Virus record (IMG/VR): IMGVR_UViG_3300042861_000720
Location: 1 to 33,348 of that record
Origin: a virus
Direction: 5' to 3' (one strand)
DNA: 33,348 bases
Part shown: piece by piece, positions 15,300 through 23,825 of the stretch
Layout: every line of letters starts with the position of its first letter
Numbering within the stretch: the first letter of the stretch is position 1
Notes under the pieces: generated by a model
What the model was told of the DNA's origin: nothing
The model's input: the letters and a program-made list of their open reading frames with translations, nothing else
Database searches by the model: none
Translations under genes and position numbers: made by a program

Positions 15300-16187
15300 A
15301 TGTCAGGAATTACTGGAAAGAAAAGAGAAGCAACAGGATTTACAGAACAAGAAAAGTATGTAGGAGTGTTTACAGCTACAGTGTTAGCTATTAATCCAAC
15401 AGAAGAACAGTTTAAAGACTTACTAGAAATTGAATTGAAAGAAGATAGTAAGGCAACAAACTATCTATCAGAAAACAAAGATGGTAACACTGTTTTGAGA
15501 GTGGATGTATGGATGGAAGATGATAAATTTAAAAACAAATTTAAGAAGTCTTTCTTTCTAGAAGATAGAGAAAGAGAGAATAAAGATGGAAGTAAGAAAC
15601 AATACATTAATAATGTAGGAAGTTGTTCTTGGGCTGCAGATGAATCTGAATTACCAGACTGGTTTACAAAGAGAGACTACAGACAAGCATATGTAGGAGA
15701 AGAGAAATTATATAATTTCTTAAAAACTTGGCTTGGTGCTTTAGATTTTAGAGATCCTGAAACAACCTTTCAATTAGATTGGAAAAAACTAATGAAAGGA
15801 AATGTGAAAGAATTGAAAGAACAACTAGATGGAGAATATGCTCAGAAGGTATTAGGTATAGCTACAATTAAAACTGTAGAGAAAACTAATGATGAAACAG
15901 GAGAATTAGAAATCAAAGAATATCAAGATATATATGATGATTTTCTTCCTGAGTACACTCATAAGTTCTTCAATGCTGTAGACTATGATAATACTAAAGT
16001 TCTTGAAGTGTTAGCATCTAAGCAATCTAAAACATTGAAGACACATGAAAGATTTGTTGTTAACATTCATGGAGAGTATGGATGCAAAAACTTCTTTAAC
16101 TTAAAGGAAATAAAACTATACAACCCAGGAGATAATTTAGCTGCTTCTAGCAATGCTGTTTTAGCTTCTGATGATGATGACTACTAG
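15300..16187 (+). CDS. putative single-stranded DNA-binding protein
   Basis: The assignment rests on two things: the C-terminus ends in a short acidic tail (ASDDDDY) like the protein-interaction tail of SSBs and T4 gp32, and the gene sits between a Sak4-like ATPase and a primase. Residues 20-90 (YVGVFTATVLAINPTEEQFKDLLEIEL..., TVLRVDVWMED) look like the strands of an OB fold, and ERFVVNIHGEYGCKNFFNLKEIKLY adds more strands near the end. No definite family motif is visible. The product would coat single strands during replication and recombination. Confidence 0.6.
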   Translation: MSGITGKKREATGFTEQEKYVGVFTATVLAINPTEEQFKDLLEIELKEDSKATNYLSENKDGNTVLRVDVWMEDDKFKNKFKKSFFLEDRERENKDGSKKQYINNVGSCSWAADESELPDWFTKRDYRQAYVGEEKLYNFLKTWLGALDFRDPETTFQLDWKKLMKGNVKELKEQLDGEYAQKVLGIATIKTVEKTNDETGELEIKEYQDIYDDFLPEYTHKFFNAVDYDNTKVLEVLASKQSKTLKTHERFVVNIHGEYGCKNFFNLKEIKLYNPGDNLAASSNAVLASDDDDY

Positions 16188-16196
16188 AAATTAGTT

Positions 16197-16225
16197 ATTA
16201 ATACATATAGAGCCTCTGTATTAAT
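16197..16225 (+). promoter_or_regulatory. alternative hairpin competing with the terminator
   Basis: ATTAATACA (16197-16205) pairs perfectly with TGTATTAAT (16217-16225). The second arm uses bases that also belong to the terminator stem, so the two structures exclude each other. The first arm begins ten bases after the stop codon of the SSB-like gene and would be covered by a terminating ribosome. This is the geometry of an attenuator, but its function is inferred. Confidence 0.35.
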
Positions 16226-16241
16226 TTACAGAGGCTTTTTT
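16211..16241 (+). terminator. rho-independent terminator before the primase gene
   Basis: AGCCTCTGTA (16211-16220) pairs with TACAGAGGCT (16227-16236) around a six-base loop, followed by a run of Ts to 16241. It separates the Sak4/SSB pair from the primase gene, which starts 13 bases after it and has no visible promoter of its own. Confidence 0.85.
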
Positions 16242-16253
16242 AATAATAATTAA

Positions 16254-17252
16254 ATGATAAAAGGTAAAAAGAAAATAGCATTAACAAAAGAAAACATTCT
16301 AAATCTCATATCGCAATATGACATATACAAATTGTATATGCCTAATAAATGGGAATTAAATAAAATGTGTCATTCTCCATTTAGAAAAGATAGTCACAAG
16401 TCTTTTATTATAGGAACTAAGTTTGGGGAAATAACACATAAAGATTTTGCTGATTCTAACATCAAAGGAAACTGTTTCAATTTTGTTCAACAGTTATTAC
16501 AATGTAATTACATAGATGCATTAAAATCTATAGATAGAGATTTTTCTTTAGGAATTTCTTCTGGAGAAATTAGTAGACACACAACAATTGTAACAACATA
16601 TAAACAGCCTGAGATAGAAGAAAAGAAGTATTCTAAAATACAATGTGTAACTAGAAAGTTTACAAATGAAGAGCTGCAATATTGGAATGAATATCATCAA
16701 GATATAGAAGACTTAAAAGCTAATAATGTATTTTCTATTAAAAGTGTATTTCTTAATAAAGAGAAGTTTGTACTAAAAGATACAGAGCTTAGATTTGGAT
16801 ATCTATATGATGACAGATGGAAAATCTACAGACCTTTTAATGATAGCAAAACAAAATGGATGCCTAATAATGTTCCTCTTGATACACTAGAAGGAAAAGA
16901 AAACATTATTGATTGTGATACAGCTATTATTACTAAGTCTAAGAAAGATTTAATGGTGCTTAAAAAAGTATATCCATGTGTATGTGCTGTTCAAAATGAA
17001 AGCAATGGCTGTTTCTCTACAAGTAATGTAGAATTTCTTAAATCTAATAGCAAAAAACAAATATTGGCATTTGATTCTGATAAAGCTGGGGTACATAATA
17101 GTTTACAAATAACAAAAAAATATGATTTTGGTTATTTAAATGTTCCTAGAAGTTATTTATCAGATGGAATAAATGATTTTGCTGCATTAGGAAAAGAGTA
17201 TGGACTAGAAACAATAAAAAAAATATTAACAAGAAAAAAAATAATAACATAA
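16254..17252 (+). CDS. DnaG-like primase with TOPRIM domain
   Basis: The N-terminal part (MCHSPFRKDSHKSFIIG at 38-54, then FGEITHKDFADSNIKGNCFNFVQ) matches the zinc-ribbon-like start of phage primases ('SPFR.E..PS'), though only C39 and C74 remain as clear candidates for metal binding. The TOPRIM region has IITKSKKDLMVL (225-236) and LAFDSDKAG (271-279); the DSD pair is intact. The usual Glu of TOPRIM motif 1 is replaced by Lys (K228). It would lay down primers for the DnaB-like helicase/PolA fork. The 332-residue length suits a phage primase without a fused helicase. Confidence 0.8.
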   Translation: MIKGKKKIALTKENILNLISQYDIYKLYMPNKWELNKMCHSPFRKDSHKSFIIGTKFGEITHKDFADSNIKGNCFNFVQQLLQCNYIDALKSIDRDFSLGISSGEISRHTTIVTTYKQPEIEEKKYSKIQCVTRKFTNEELQYWNEYHQDIEDLKANNVFSIKSVFLNKEKFVLKDTELRFGYLYDDRWKIYRPFNDSKTKWMPNNVPLDTLEGKENIIDCDTAIITKSKKDLMVLKKVYPCVCAVQNESNGCFSTSNVEFLKSNSKKQILAFDSDKAGVHNSLQITKKYDFGYLNVPRSYLSDGINDFAALGKEYGLETIKKILTRKKIIT

Positions 17253-17269
17253 AAGTTTTATTTAACACA

Positions 17270-18043
17270 ATGATTATGGAAAATTATAATACACTAAAAA
17301 ATGCACTTGTACACACAGCTGTACCAATGGAAACAAAAACTTACAAACCAGTAAGTCATGCACAATTAATGGATTTAACTCTTGAGAGTATACATCAAGC
17401 AGGATTTACTCTTGATAAAGAAATGTATTCTTCTGCTAGAGAAGGAAAGGTTGCTAATGGTAAATTTACTATTAAGAATGTAGCAGATAATGAAATGCAA
17501 TTACAGATTGGCTGGCAGAATAGCTATGACAAATCATTGTCATTAAAGTTTGCTATTGGAACAAGAATATTTATTTGTAGTAATGGATGTGTATCAGGAG
17601 ATTATGGAGCTTTTAAGAAAAAGCATCAAGGAGAAATTCAATCTTTCACTCCACAAGCTATTACAGAATATATCAAAAGAGCTGGAGAAGCATTTACAAG
17701 AATGCAATCTGAAAGAGAGCTTATGAAAACTATTGAAATAGATAGAAGAGTTCAGGCTGAGTTAATTGGTAGAATGATGATTGAAGAACAGTTTATTGAA
17801 TCTACACAGATGAATATTATCAAAAGAGAACTAGATAAACCAACACATGATTATGGTGCTCCTAATAGTTTATGGGAGCTTTATCAATTTACAACTTTCT
17901 CTATGAAAGAAGTACACCCTAGTTTGTGGATGAATAATCATATTGATGCTCATTCATTCTTTGTAGAAGCATCAGGAATGGTTACAAAGAAACAAGAAAT
18001 CATTCTTCCTGTTGCTAATCAATTAGAATTGTTTCCAGTATAA
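17270..18043 (+). CDS. DUF932-like phage/plasmid protein
   Basis: The central part (LSLKFAIGTRIFICSNGCVSGDYGAFKKKHQG, about 88-120) carries the 'ICSNGCV' signature of the DUF932 family found in phages and plasmids, and the protein ends in a short LPVANQLELFPV tail of the kind seen in proteins that bind a replication clamp (QLxLF-like). The first property is observed; the clamp idea is inference. The start may be the ATG at 17270 or the in-frame ATG at 17276, which has the more usual ATTATGG context. Its stop shares one base with the YopX start (TAATG). Confidence 0.7.
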   Translation: MIMENYNTLKNALVHTAVPMETKTYKPVSHAQLMDLTLESIHQAGFTLDKEMYSSAREGKVANGKFTIKNVADNEMQLQIGWQNSYDKSLSLKFAIGTRIFICSNGCVSGDYGAFKKKHQGEIQSFTPQAITEYIKRAGEAFTRMQSERELMKTIEIDRRVQAELIGRMMIEEQFIESTQMNIIKRELDKPTHDYGAPNSLWELYQFTTFSMKEVHPSLWMNNHIDAHSFFVEASGMVTKKQEIILPVANQLELFPV

Positions 18044-18417
18044 TGAGAGCTATTAAATTTAGAGCTTGGGATGGTAAACAAATGTATTTTTCTCCAGATG
18101 ATGTTTTTGTATTAGATTATAAAAATTGGAAATTAGGAGAAATGGGATATGGTTGGGATGTTGATGGAGCAAATTCAGATAATGGTAAATTAATGCAATT
18201 TACAGGTCTCACAGATAAAAATGATAAAGAAATTTATGAAGGAGATATTTGTAATACAAGAGATGGAGATTTATTAACTTGCCATGATTATAATTCTTTT
18301 ATTTATATGGTATTATTTAGTGAAGAACATAGTGGTGTAAATGGCTATGCACAAAGAGATTTAGAAGTAATTGGAAATATTTACGAAAATCCTGAATTAT
18401 TAATTAATAAACTATAA
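18043..18417 (+). CDS. YopX family protein
   Basis: The protein has all marks of the YopX family: IKFRAWDGKQM at the start, MQFTGLTDKNDKEIYEGDI in the middle and LEVIGNIYENPELL at the end. YopX proteins are common in phages and prophages and probably form a beta-barrel oligomer; their function is unknown. Length (124 residues) is normal. It overlaps the previous stop by one base. Confidence 0.92.
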   Translation: MRAIKFRAWDGKQMYFSPDDVFVLDYKNWKLGEMGYGWDVDGANSDNGKLMQFTGLTDKNDKEIYEGDICNTRDGDLLTCHDYNSFIYMVLFSEEHSGVNGYAQRDLEVIGNIYENPELLINKL

Positions 18418-18418
18418 A

Positions 18419-18595
18419 ATGGAAGAGTTAGTACAATGGGCTAAGAAGTATAAAGATACTCACCCAAAGAAGTTTTATGAAATATGGGAGTTTATTTCTC
18501 TATGTCAAGATGAAATAGAGCAAGGAGGTTTTCCTACACACGAAATAGAACTGTGTAAACAATCTATTATGCAATTAGTAGATGAACTGGAGTAA
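18419..18595 (+). CDS. hypothetical protein, 58 aa
   Basis: A 58-codon frame fills the space between the YopX and UDG genes and overlaps the UDG start by 14 bases. The product (EELVQWAKKYKDTHPKKFYEIWEFISLCQDEIEQGG..., CKQSIMQLVDELE) is predicted to be three helices. No family recognised. Confidence 0.5.
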   Translation: MEELVQWAKKYKDTHPKKFYEIWEFISLCQDEIEQGGFPTHEIELCKQSIMQLVDELE

Positions 18596-19295
18596 ATTTA
18601 AGGAAAAATTTCATGAATCATATCATGAAATTATGCAACCTTTTATTGAGAGTGAAGAGTGTGATGCAATATATGCATTCTTAAAAGCAGAAAGTGGAAG
18701 AGGGGCTCAAGTGGCCCCTCAGTCCATTAATACATTTAAAGCTTTTAAAGAAACTCCTCTTGATGAATTAAAATGTGTACTAATGTTTCAGGACCCATAC
18801 TTTGTATATAAAGATGAAATTCCTGTTGCAGATGGTTTAGCTCTTGGTTGTAGTATTTCAAAGAAATTGCAGCCTACATTAAAACAATTCTATAGTGGTA
18901 TAGAAGATGAATTATTTAATGGACTTAACTTAGACTGGGATATGGATCAATATGATGTGAATTATTTAGCTAAACAAGGAGTGTTAATGTTTAATGCATC
19001 TCTCACTGTAGAAAAGAATAAAGCTGGAAGTCACAAGTATATTTGGAAACCATTTACAGACTATGTAATTAAAAATATTATTAATCCAACAAAAGTTCCT
19101 ACAGTGTTATTTGGTAAAGATGCTCAGGAATATGAACATTTATTTACTAATGATGTATTAAAAGTGTCTCATCCTGCTTCTGCTAGTTATAATGGAAACA
19201 AATGGGATACAAAAGGAACATTTAAAAAATTAAATGAAATAATCTGGGAACAACAAAAAGACACAGTGGTGTGGCTTGATGGAATTCCTTTTTAA
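18582..19295 (+). CDS. ung: uracil-DNA glycosylase, family 1-like
   Basis: The protein shows the water-activating motif as MFQDPYF (D71, with F74 where E. coli Ung has His), the uracil-binding FNASLTV (N138, with GSH at 149-151 matching 'ANSH'), and the leucine/histidine loop SHPASASYNG (H197). The N-terminal VAPQSINTFKAFKETPLDELKCVLMFQDPY follows the Ung layout. It would remove uracil from DNA. Length of 237 residues fits the family. It differs from cellular Ung in the changed last residue of GQDPYH and in HPAS for HPSP, as in other divergent phage UDGs. Confidence 0.85.
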   Translation: MNWSKFKEKFHESYHEIMQPFIESEECDAIYAFLKAESGRGAQVAPQSINTFKAFKETPLDELKCVLMFQDPYFVYKDEIPVADGLALGCSISKKLQPTLKQFYSGIEDELFNGLNLDWDMDQYDVNYLAKQGVLMFNASLTVEKNKAGSHKYIWKPFTDYVIKNIINPTKVPTVLFGKDAQEYEHLFTNDVLKVSHPASASYNGNKWDTKGTFKKLNEIIWEQQKDTVVWLDGIPF

Positions 19296-19306
19296 AAATT
19301 AAAACA

Positions 19307-19648
19307 ATGGAAAATAGAGAAATTACAATAGAAGAATTACAAATAGGTGATGAAATCCTAACCCTTACACAACAACCTAAATATTTAAAAGTGTTAGAAA
19401 TTCCTAGAAAGAGTAAAAAAGGTTTTTCTTGGAGAACAGATGTTGATAGATATGTATCTGTAAAATGCAGAGTTAATGCAGATATTACTTATAGACAAGC
19501 TAATAGATATGATTATAAAACAAGAAGCTACGTTAATAAAACAATTGAAGATAAACATTATAATATTAAAGCTCCAGAAGAAAATAGTCCAATTGAAAAA
19601 TTTGATTTGAATTTTAAAAAAATATGGCTTGTTAAAAGAGAAATATAA
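19307..19648 (+). CDS. small phage protein, first of a tandem paralogous pair
   Basis: The protein (ITIEELQIGDEILTLTQQPKYLKVLEIPRKSKKG...VKCRVN...FDLNFKKIWLVKREI) matches the next gene's product in layout: 'ei.iGDEIi....s..KYLK+...P+k', a Lys/Cys/Arg strand, and the ending +IxLVKRE. The family is common in Bacteroidota phages and looks like a small beta-barrel; function unknown. The stop shares a base with the next start (TAATG). Confidence 0.65.
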   Translation: MENREITIEELQIGDEILTLTQQPKYLKVLEIPRKSKKGFSWRTDVDRYVSVKCRVNADITYRQANRYDYKTRSYVNKTIEDKHYNIKAPEENSPIEKFDLNFKKIWLVKREI

Positions 19649-19926
19649 TGGAACAAAAATTAATAAAAGTAAGTGAAATAGAACTAGGAGATGAAATAAT
19701 CATTTCTAGTTATAGTAGTTTAAAGTATTTAAAAATAGTACAGCTTCCTAAGAAAAAAGAAAGTACTAGATTTAAATGCAGTATTAAAAGAATGCAAAGA
19801 ACATCAGGAAATTGGAGCTGGGGTGTAAATGCATTTGAACAAGATGTAACACAACATAATCATGTGTTTTATCAAGACTTTTATGATAGAGATATATTTT
19901 TAGTAAAAAGAGAAAATAACATTTAA
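19648..19926 (+). CDS. small phage protein, second of a tandem paralogous pair
   Basis: The product (KLIKVSEIELGDEIIISSYSSLKYLKIVQLPKKKESTRFKCSIKRMQ...DFYDRDIFLVKRENNI) is a shorter copy of the preceding protein, sharing GDEI, KYLK, the K-C-x-[IV] strand and the LVKRE end. Duplication followed by divergence is the simplest reading. Function unknown. Confidence 0.65.
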   Translation: MEQKLIKVSEIELGDEIIISSYSSLKYLKIVQLPKKKESTRFKCSIKRMQRTSGNWSWGVNAFEQDVTQHNHVFYQDFYDRDIFLVKRENNI

Positions 19927-19941
19927 AACTTAGAAAAATGA
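19921..19941 (+). repeat. 21-base leader repeat, copy 1
   Basis: TTTAAAACTTAGAAAA plus the start codon and flanking base recurs exactly at 20180-20200. Both copies end in ATGA at the first codons of a gene (19938 and 20197). It may be a duplicated translation-start region. Confidence 0.6.
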
Positions 19942-20180
19942 AAATAGAATATTGGAATGCAGAATATAAAGGGGCAGAATCAAAATTAATTAGAATAGAA
20001 GATTGGCCAGATACAGAAGAGTCTTTTGTTAAATTTTATGATTTAAACAATCAATTAAAATATTGTAATGGTTGTCATTATGCATTTGTTGATCAAGAAG
20101 TGGCAAATAGATATTATAAGGAATTTATTCCTGTACATAATACAATTGCAAATTATTATAAAGGAGGAATAGTAGATTAA
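19938..20180 (+). CDS. hypothetical protein, 80 aa
   Basis: The protein (KIEYWNAEYKGAESKLIRIEDWPDTEESFVKFYDLNNQLKYCNGCHYAFVDQEV...YYKGGIVD) has the look of a small alpha/beta phage protein, with YCNGCHYAF as the most distinctive part. It contains only one close Cys pair, not enough for a zinc site by itself. Its leader is identical to that of rIIA. Confidence 0.5.
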   Translation: MKIEYWNAEYKGAESKLIRIEDWPDTEESFVKFYDLNNQLKYCNGCHYAFVDQEVANRYYKEFIPVHNTIANYYKGGIVD

Positions 20181-20200
20181 TTTAAAACTTAGAAAAATGA
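20180..20200 (+). repeat. 21-base leader repeat, copy 2
   Basis: This is the exact second copy of 19921-19941, overlapping the rIIA start codon. An AAGGAGG at 20160-20166 lies about 30 bases upstream of the ATG, too far to act as a ribosome-binding site. Confidence 0.6.
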
Positions 20201-22506
20201 TTTTAGAAAAACAAAAAGAAGCACACATTTTACAAGAAGGAGAATCACAAGATTCAATTGGAATGTCATTAGACTTAGATTCTGCTCAGATATTGATGCA
20301 GATGTTAAGTAAGAATCTATATTCAGATTCAATAGGCTCGACTATTAGAGAATGGTCAAGTAATGCTTTAGATAGTCATAGAAGAGTTGAAAGTGACAAA
20401 CCTATTATAGTATCATTTACTAGAAACTCTAGTGATAACTATGAGTTTTCAGTTGAAGATTTTGGGTTAGGATTAGATGCTGATGATGTTACAAATGTGA
20501 TTAGTAAATATGGTAAAAGCACTAAACGTACAAGTAATAATGAGTTAGGAATGTTTGGCTTAGGATTTAAATCAGGTCTTGCATATTCTAGTAGTTTCTA
20601 CTTTATATGCAGAAAAGATGGTGTAGAACGTAAGTATATGATGTATGAAGGAGAAGATGTTAATACAATTGATTTGTTGTATGAACAACCTACTACAGAA
20701 TGTAATGGTGTAAAAATGATATTGCCTGTTAAGTGGCAAGATAGAAGTGATTTTATCACTAAGATTAACGAACAACTTGCTTATTTTGAAAATGTATATT
20801 TTAATGTAGAAGGAATCAATAATGATTTTTTAATTCATAGAAATGAAATATTCCAATTCTCTGAATTATCTAAACAAAATGAATTACATATATGTTTAGA
20901 TAATGTTTATTATCCTCTCGATTTTACTAAATTAGGGATAGATAAAATAAATATTCCTGTTGCTTTGAGATTTTCTCTAAGCGATGGATTATTTCCTACA
21001 CCTAACAGAGAAACATTGCATTACAATAAGGACTCTAAACAAGTTATTCTTGATAAAATAGCTAAGCTTGCTGATTATATAATTGATAAATATAATGAGT
21101 CAATTACAGACACAACAAATATTAAAGAAGTGTTTGAATATTATAGTTCTAATTCTAAAAGTGTAAATATTCTTAATCAAAATTGTGAAGTTACACAACT
21201 ATTGAAATTTACAGTGAAGAGAATAAAAGAACCAAAGCTTAAAGGTATTGAACTTCTTAATTTAAAGAGTTTATATAAACACAAAGACTATATTCTTGGA
21301 GAATATGAAACTATGTATAAACTATCTCGTAATAAAATGATGGATTGTAAAAACTATTGGGATAAGAAAATTAAACCAAATGATGTTAAAGATGGGAAGT
21401 ATTATACATATGATGGTGTACTTGGAGGTAATAAGCGTCTTTACATGAAAGAATTATTAAATACAGGAACTGGTTATTATGGGCCTGAATATTATTTCTG
21501 TAAAAAGAAAACTAATTACACTCTTGGAGATAGAAGCTCTAGGGGATCAGATACATATTTTGAGATTCTTGAATTAGGAATGTATTCTAGAAAAGAATGG
21601 AGACAACGTATACAAGAATTTCAAAAGATTCAAGAAATGTACACTTCTTATTTCAAAAATGTTGATGATATAACTATTCCTAAAGATTGGCTTGATTCTC
21701 GTAAAAAAGTTTATTCTAAAGGATCATCTGTCTCAAGAGTAGATGAAAACGGTAAACGTATTATTAAACTACAAGGAGAGATTGTAGGTAAGATAGGTGT
21801 TGAATTAGCAAGATATAATGATGGGAGAAAATGTAAATTTGTTCCAACAACATTAAAACTTGCCGATATTTCTAAACAAAAGTTTTTAACTGTATATGCT
21901 CATCATGATGATGCTTTAAAAGTTGATCCATTGTATGAAATATTTGCAAAACAAAAACTTAAAGTGATGACATTCTCTACTAGAGAAATGAACATCCTTA
22001 AAGATATAGAAATACACAACCTAATACCTTATGATAAATTTATGGAAGGAAATAATAAAATGTTTAAAAGAATTGTCACAGCTACATTGATATACAGATT
22101 GACAAGAAAGTATAACCATGCTTTTAACTCATCTTATAAACTAGAAGGAAATTGTACTGATTTGTATAATAAACTCAATAGATTAAATGATTATCAAAAA
22201 ACACATTATAGACATTGTGATGATGAAATATTTAAAGCAATGTTAGAATTAGCTGATGCTAATAATTTATATGATCATGAAATTTACTATTTGTATAAAG
22301 AAGTTGAAGATGTTCTTGAAAAACTTCCTTTCATTAATAATTTAATGAGATATGTTAATTCATACAATGATGATGTTATATCATCTATAGTAGATTTGAT
22401 GAAATATTATAAGTATAAAGTGGATTTAGAGAAGTATAATCTTAGAATAGATGATGAAATTGTTACACCAGTAACAGATGAGTTAATAGAAGAATTAGCA
22501 AATTAA
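20197..22506 (+). CDS. rIIA: rIIA-like protein (GHKL ATPase)
   Basis: The 769-residue protein begins with a Bergerat-fold ATP-binding domain: the N box REWSSNALDSH (E52, N56, D59), the G1 box VEDFGLGLD (D88, G90, G92) with a conserved ISKYGKSTK after it, and the G2 box ELGMFGLGFKSGL (117-128). Size and gene order, directly before an rIIB-like gene, agree with T4 rIIA (about 725 residues). In T4, rIIA and rIIB form a membrane-associated pair that protects the phage from lambda Rex-type exclusion; the biochemical role is not settled. A strong terminator follows, so rIIB is expressed from read-through or separately. Confidence 0.85.
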   Translation: MILEKQKEAHILQEGESQDSIGMSLDLDSAQILMQMLSKNLYSDSIGSTIREWSSNALDSHRRVESDKPIIVSFTRNSSDNYEFSVEDFGLGLDADDVTNVISKYGKSTKRTSNNELGMFGLGFKSGLAYSSSFYFICRKDGVERKYMMYEGEDVNTIDLLYEQPTTECNGVKMILPVKWQDRSDFITKINEQLAYFENVYFNVEGINNDFLIHRNEIFQFSELSKQNELHICLDNVYYPLDFTKLGIDKINIPVALRFSLSDGLFPTPNRETLHYNKDSKQVILDKIAKLADYIIDKYNESITDTTNIKEVFEYYSSNSKSVNILNQNCEVTQLLKFTVKRIKEPKLKGIELLNLKSLYKHKDYILGEYETMYKLSRNKMMDCKNYWDKKIKPNDVKDGKYYTYDGVLGGNKRLYMKELLNTGTGYYGPEYYFCKKKTNYTLGDRSSRGSDTYFEILELGMYSRKEWRQRIQEFQKIQEMYTSYFKNVDDITIPKDWLDSRKKVYSKGSSVSRVDENGKRIIKLQGEIVGKIGVELARYNDGRKCKFVPTTLKLADISKQKFLTVYAHHDDALKVDPLYEIFAKQKLKVMTFSTREMNILKDIEIHNLIPYDKFMEGNNKMFKRIVTATLIYRLTRKYNHAFNSSYKLEGNCTDLYNKLNRLNDYQKTHYRHCDDEIFKAMLELADANNLYDHEIYYLYKEVEDVLEKLPFINNLMRYVNSYNDDVISSIVDLMKYYKYKVDLEKYNLRIDDEIVTPVTDELIEELAN

Positions 22507-22512
22507 TTTAAC

Positions 22513-22544
22513 ACAGGGAGACTACCATATCTCCCTGTTTTTTT
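22513..22544 (+). terminator. rho-independent terminator after rIIA
   Basis: ACAGGGAGA (22513-22521) pairs with TCTCCCTGT (22530-22538) across an eight-base loop and is followed by seven Ts. It lies seven bases behind the rIIA stop. Confidence 0.9.
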
Positions 22545-22581
22545 GTAACTTAACACATTAAATAAATAAATAATTAAAACA

Positions 22582-23744
22582 ATGGAAAACAAATTTATGT
22601 CCTTAGAGTGGTTTAAAAACTCTACAGAAAGAGCAATTGAAAATGTAATTTCTAAAAAATTAGAGAATTTAATGGAACAAAAAGGAGAAACAAATGTTTC
22701 TCAAGATGGTCCATTATATAAAAATCTTAAATTGGTAAATGACACTCTCACTATTGTTACAAACAATGGTAATGTATTGAGTAAGTCAGAAGCTACAGAA
22801 GAAGATTATCATGCAATAGTTAATGCTAAAACATTTGATGAAATCTTTAATATTATATCAACAGCTAAAGTGACTGATGAAAGAAAGGCACATGAGGCTG
22901 AAGTAAAAAGAATGCAAGCCTTAAAGAAAGGAATTAAACTTCTTGCAGATTTAGAAGACTTCACTGTAGAAGAAAATTCTGTATTCTTAACAGGAACATC
23001 TAGAAGCCTTCCTCAATTACTTGTAGAGAAGTTTATAGAAGTGGTAGATAGAGTTGGAGAAGAGCTAGACTATCCTTGGGAATTGCAAGTTAAACTTAAC
23101 CAAGATGAAGAATATCTTTCTCTTAAAAGATTCTTTATGTGGTGTTGTTTAAATCCTAGAGCTGAAGTTGCTAATGAATTGTATAGATTCTTAACAGAGA
23201 ATAGCTTTAGAATTACTAAGCAAGGATTCTTTGTAGCTCTTAGAAATGTTGTAACACTTCATGGATCTCCAGAGCTTGTACATTTTATTAGTAATGCTTA
23301 TAACAAGGTTAAAGCTGTATGGAAGAAAAATCCAAATGAATATACAATTTTCTTACAAGATGGAGAATACAAACTTGTACATGATGATAAATTGTATGAA
23401 GAAAAAACTCATACATCAACAACATGTCCAGATTGCGATGGAGAAGGACAATTCTGGAATGATTATGATTGTAATGAAGAAGACTATGAAGATGATATAG
23501 AATTATGTGAAACATGTGATGGTACAGGAGAAGTGGAAGAATATGAATATAAAACTATAGTGCCTATAAACCATGGACAAAGAATTGGAGGATTAACAGA
23601 ATTGTATCTCGATCTTCCTAACAGAGCAGAGAATAGATTTACAGATGATTGGACTAAAACATTTGATATTCGTATTGGTAGAACTGTTAGTATGCCTAAA
23701 GAACAATGTAACTGGAGTACACAAGATTGTGCTGCTGCAGGGCT
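22582..23744 (+). CDS. rIIB: rIIB-like protein, exon 1
   Basis: This is the first 1163 bases of a gene continued at 24922-25300 after splicing; joined, they encode 513 residues. Read without splicing the frame stops at 23766, inside the intron. Exon 1 ends in the rIIB-typical ...QDCAAAGL (compare the C..GLH motif of T4 rIIB), and exon 2 supplies the H. An unusual segment at 282-316 holds two CxxCxGxG motifs (CPDCDGEG at 282-289, CETCDGTG at 309-316), as in DnaJ zinc fingers. The N-terminus is helical. It pairs with the rIIA gene upstream. The start at 22582 has the ATTAAAACAATGG context also seen at 19307. Confidence 0.85.
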
Positions 23745-23825
23745 AAAATATGTGGCCTCCCTGTAAGTAATTACAAGGTAATAAATTGGGCAAAAACGGT
23801 AAAGGCTAAAATAGTTTAAAATAAA

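Noticed and set aside
20158-20170. AAGGAGG as a Shine-Dalgarno site for rIIA.
   Set aside because: It lies about 30 bases from the ATG and inside the coding end of the previous gene; other genes in the window do not use such sites.
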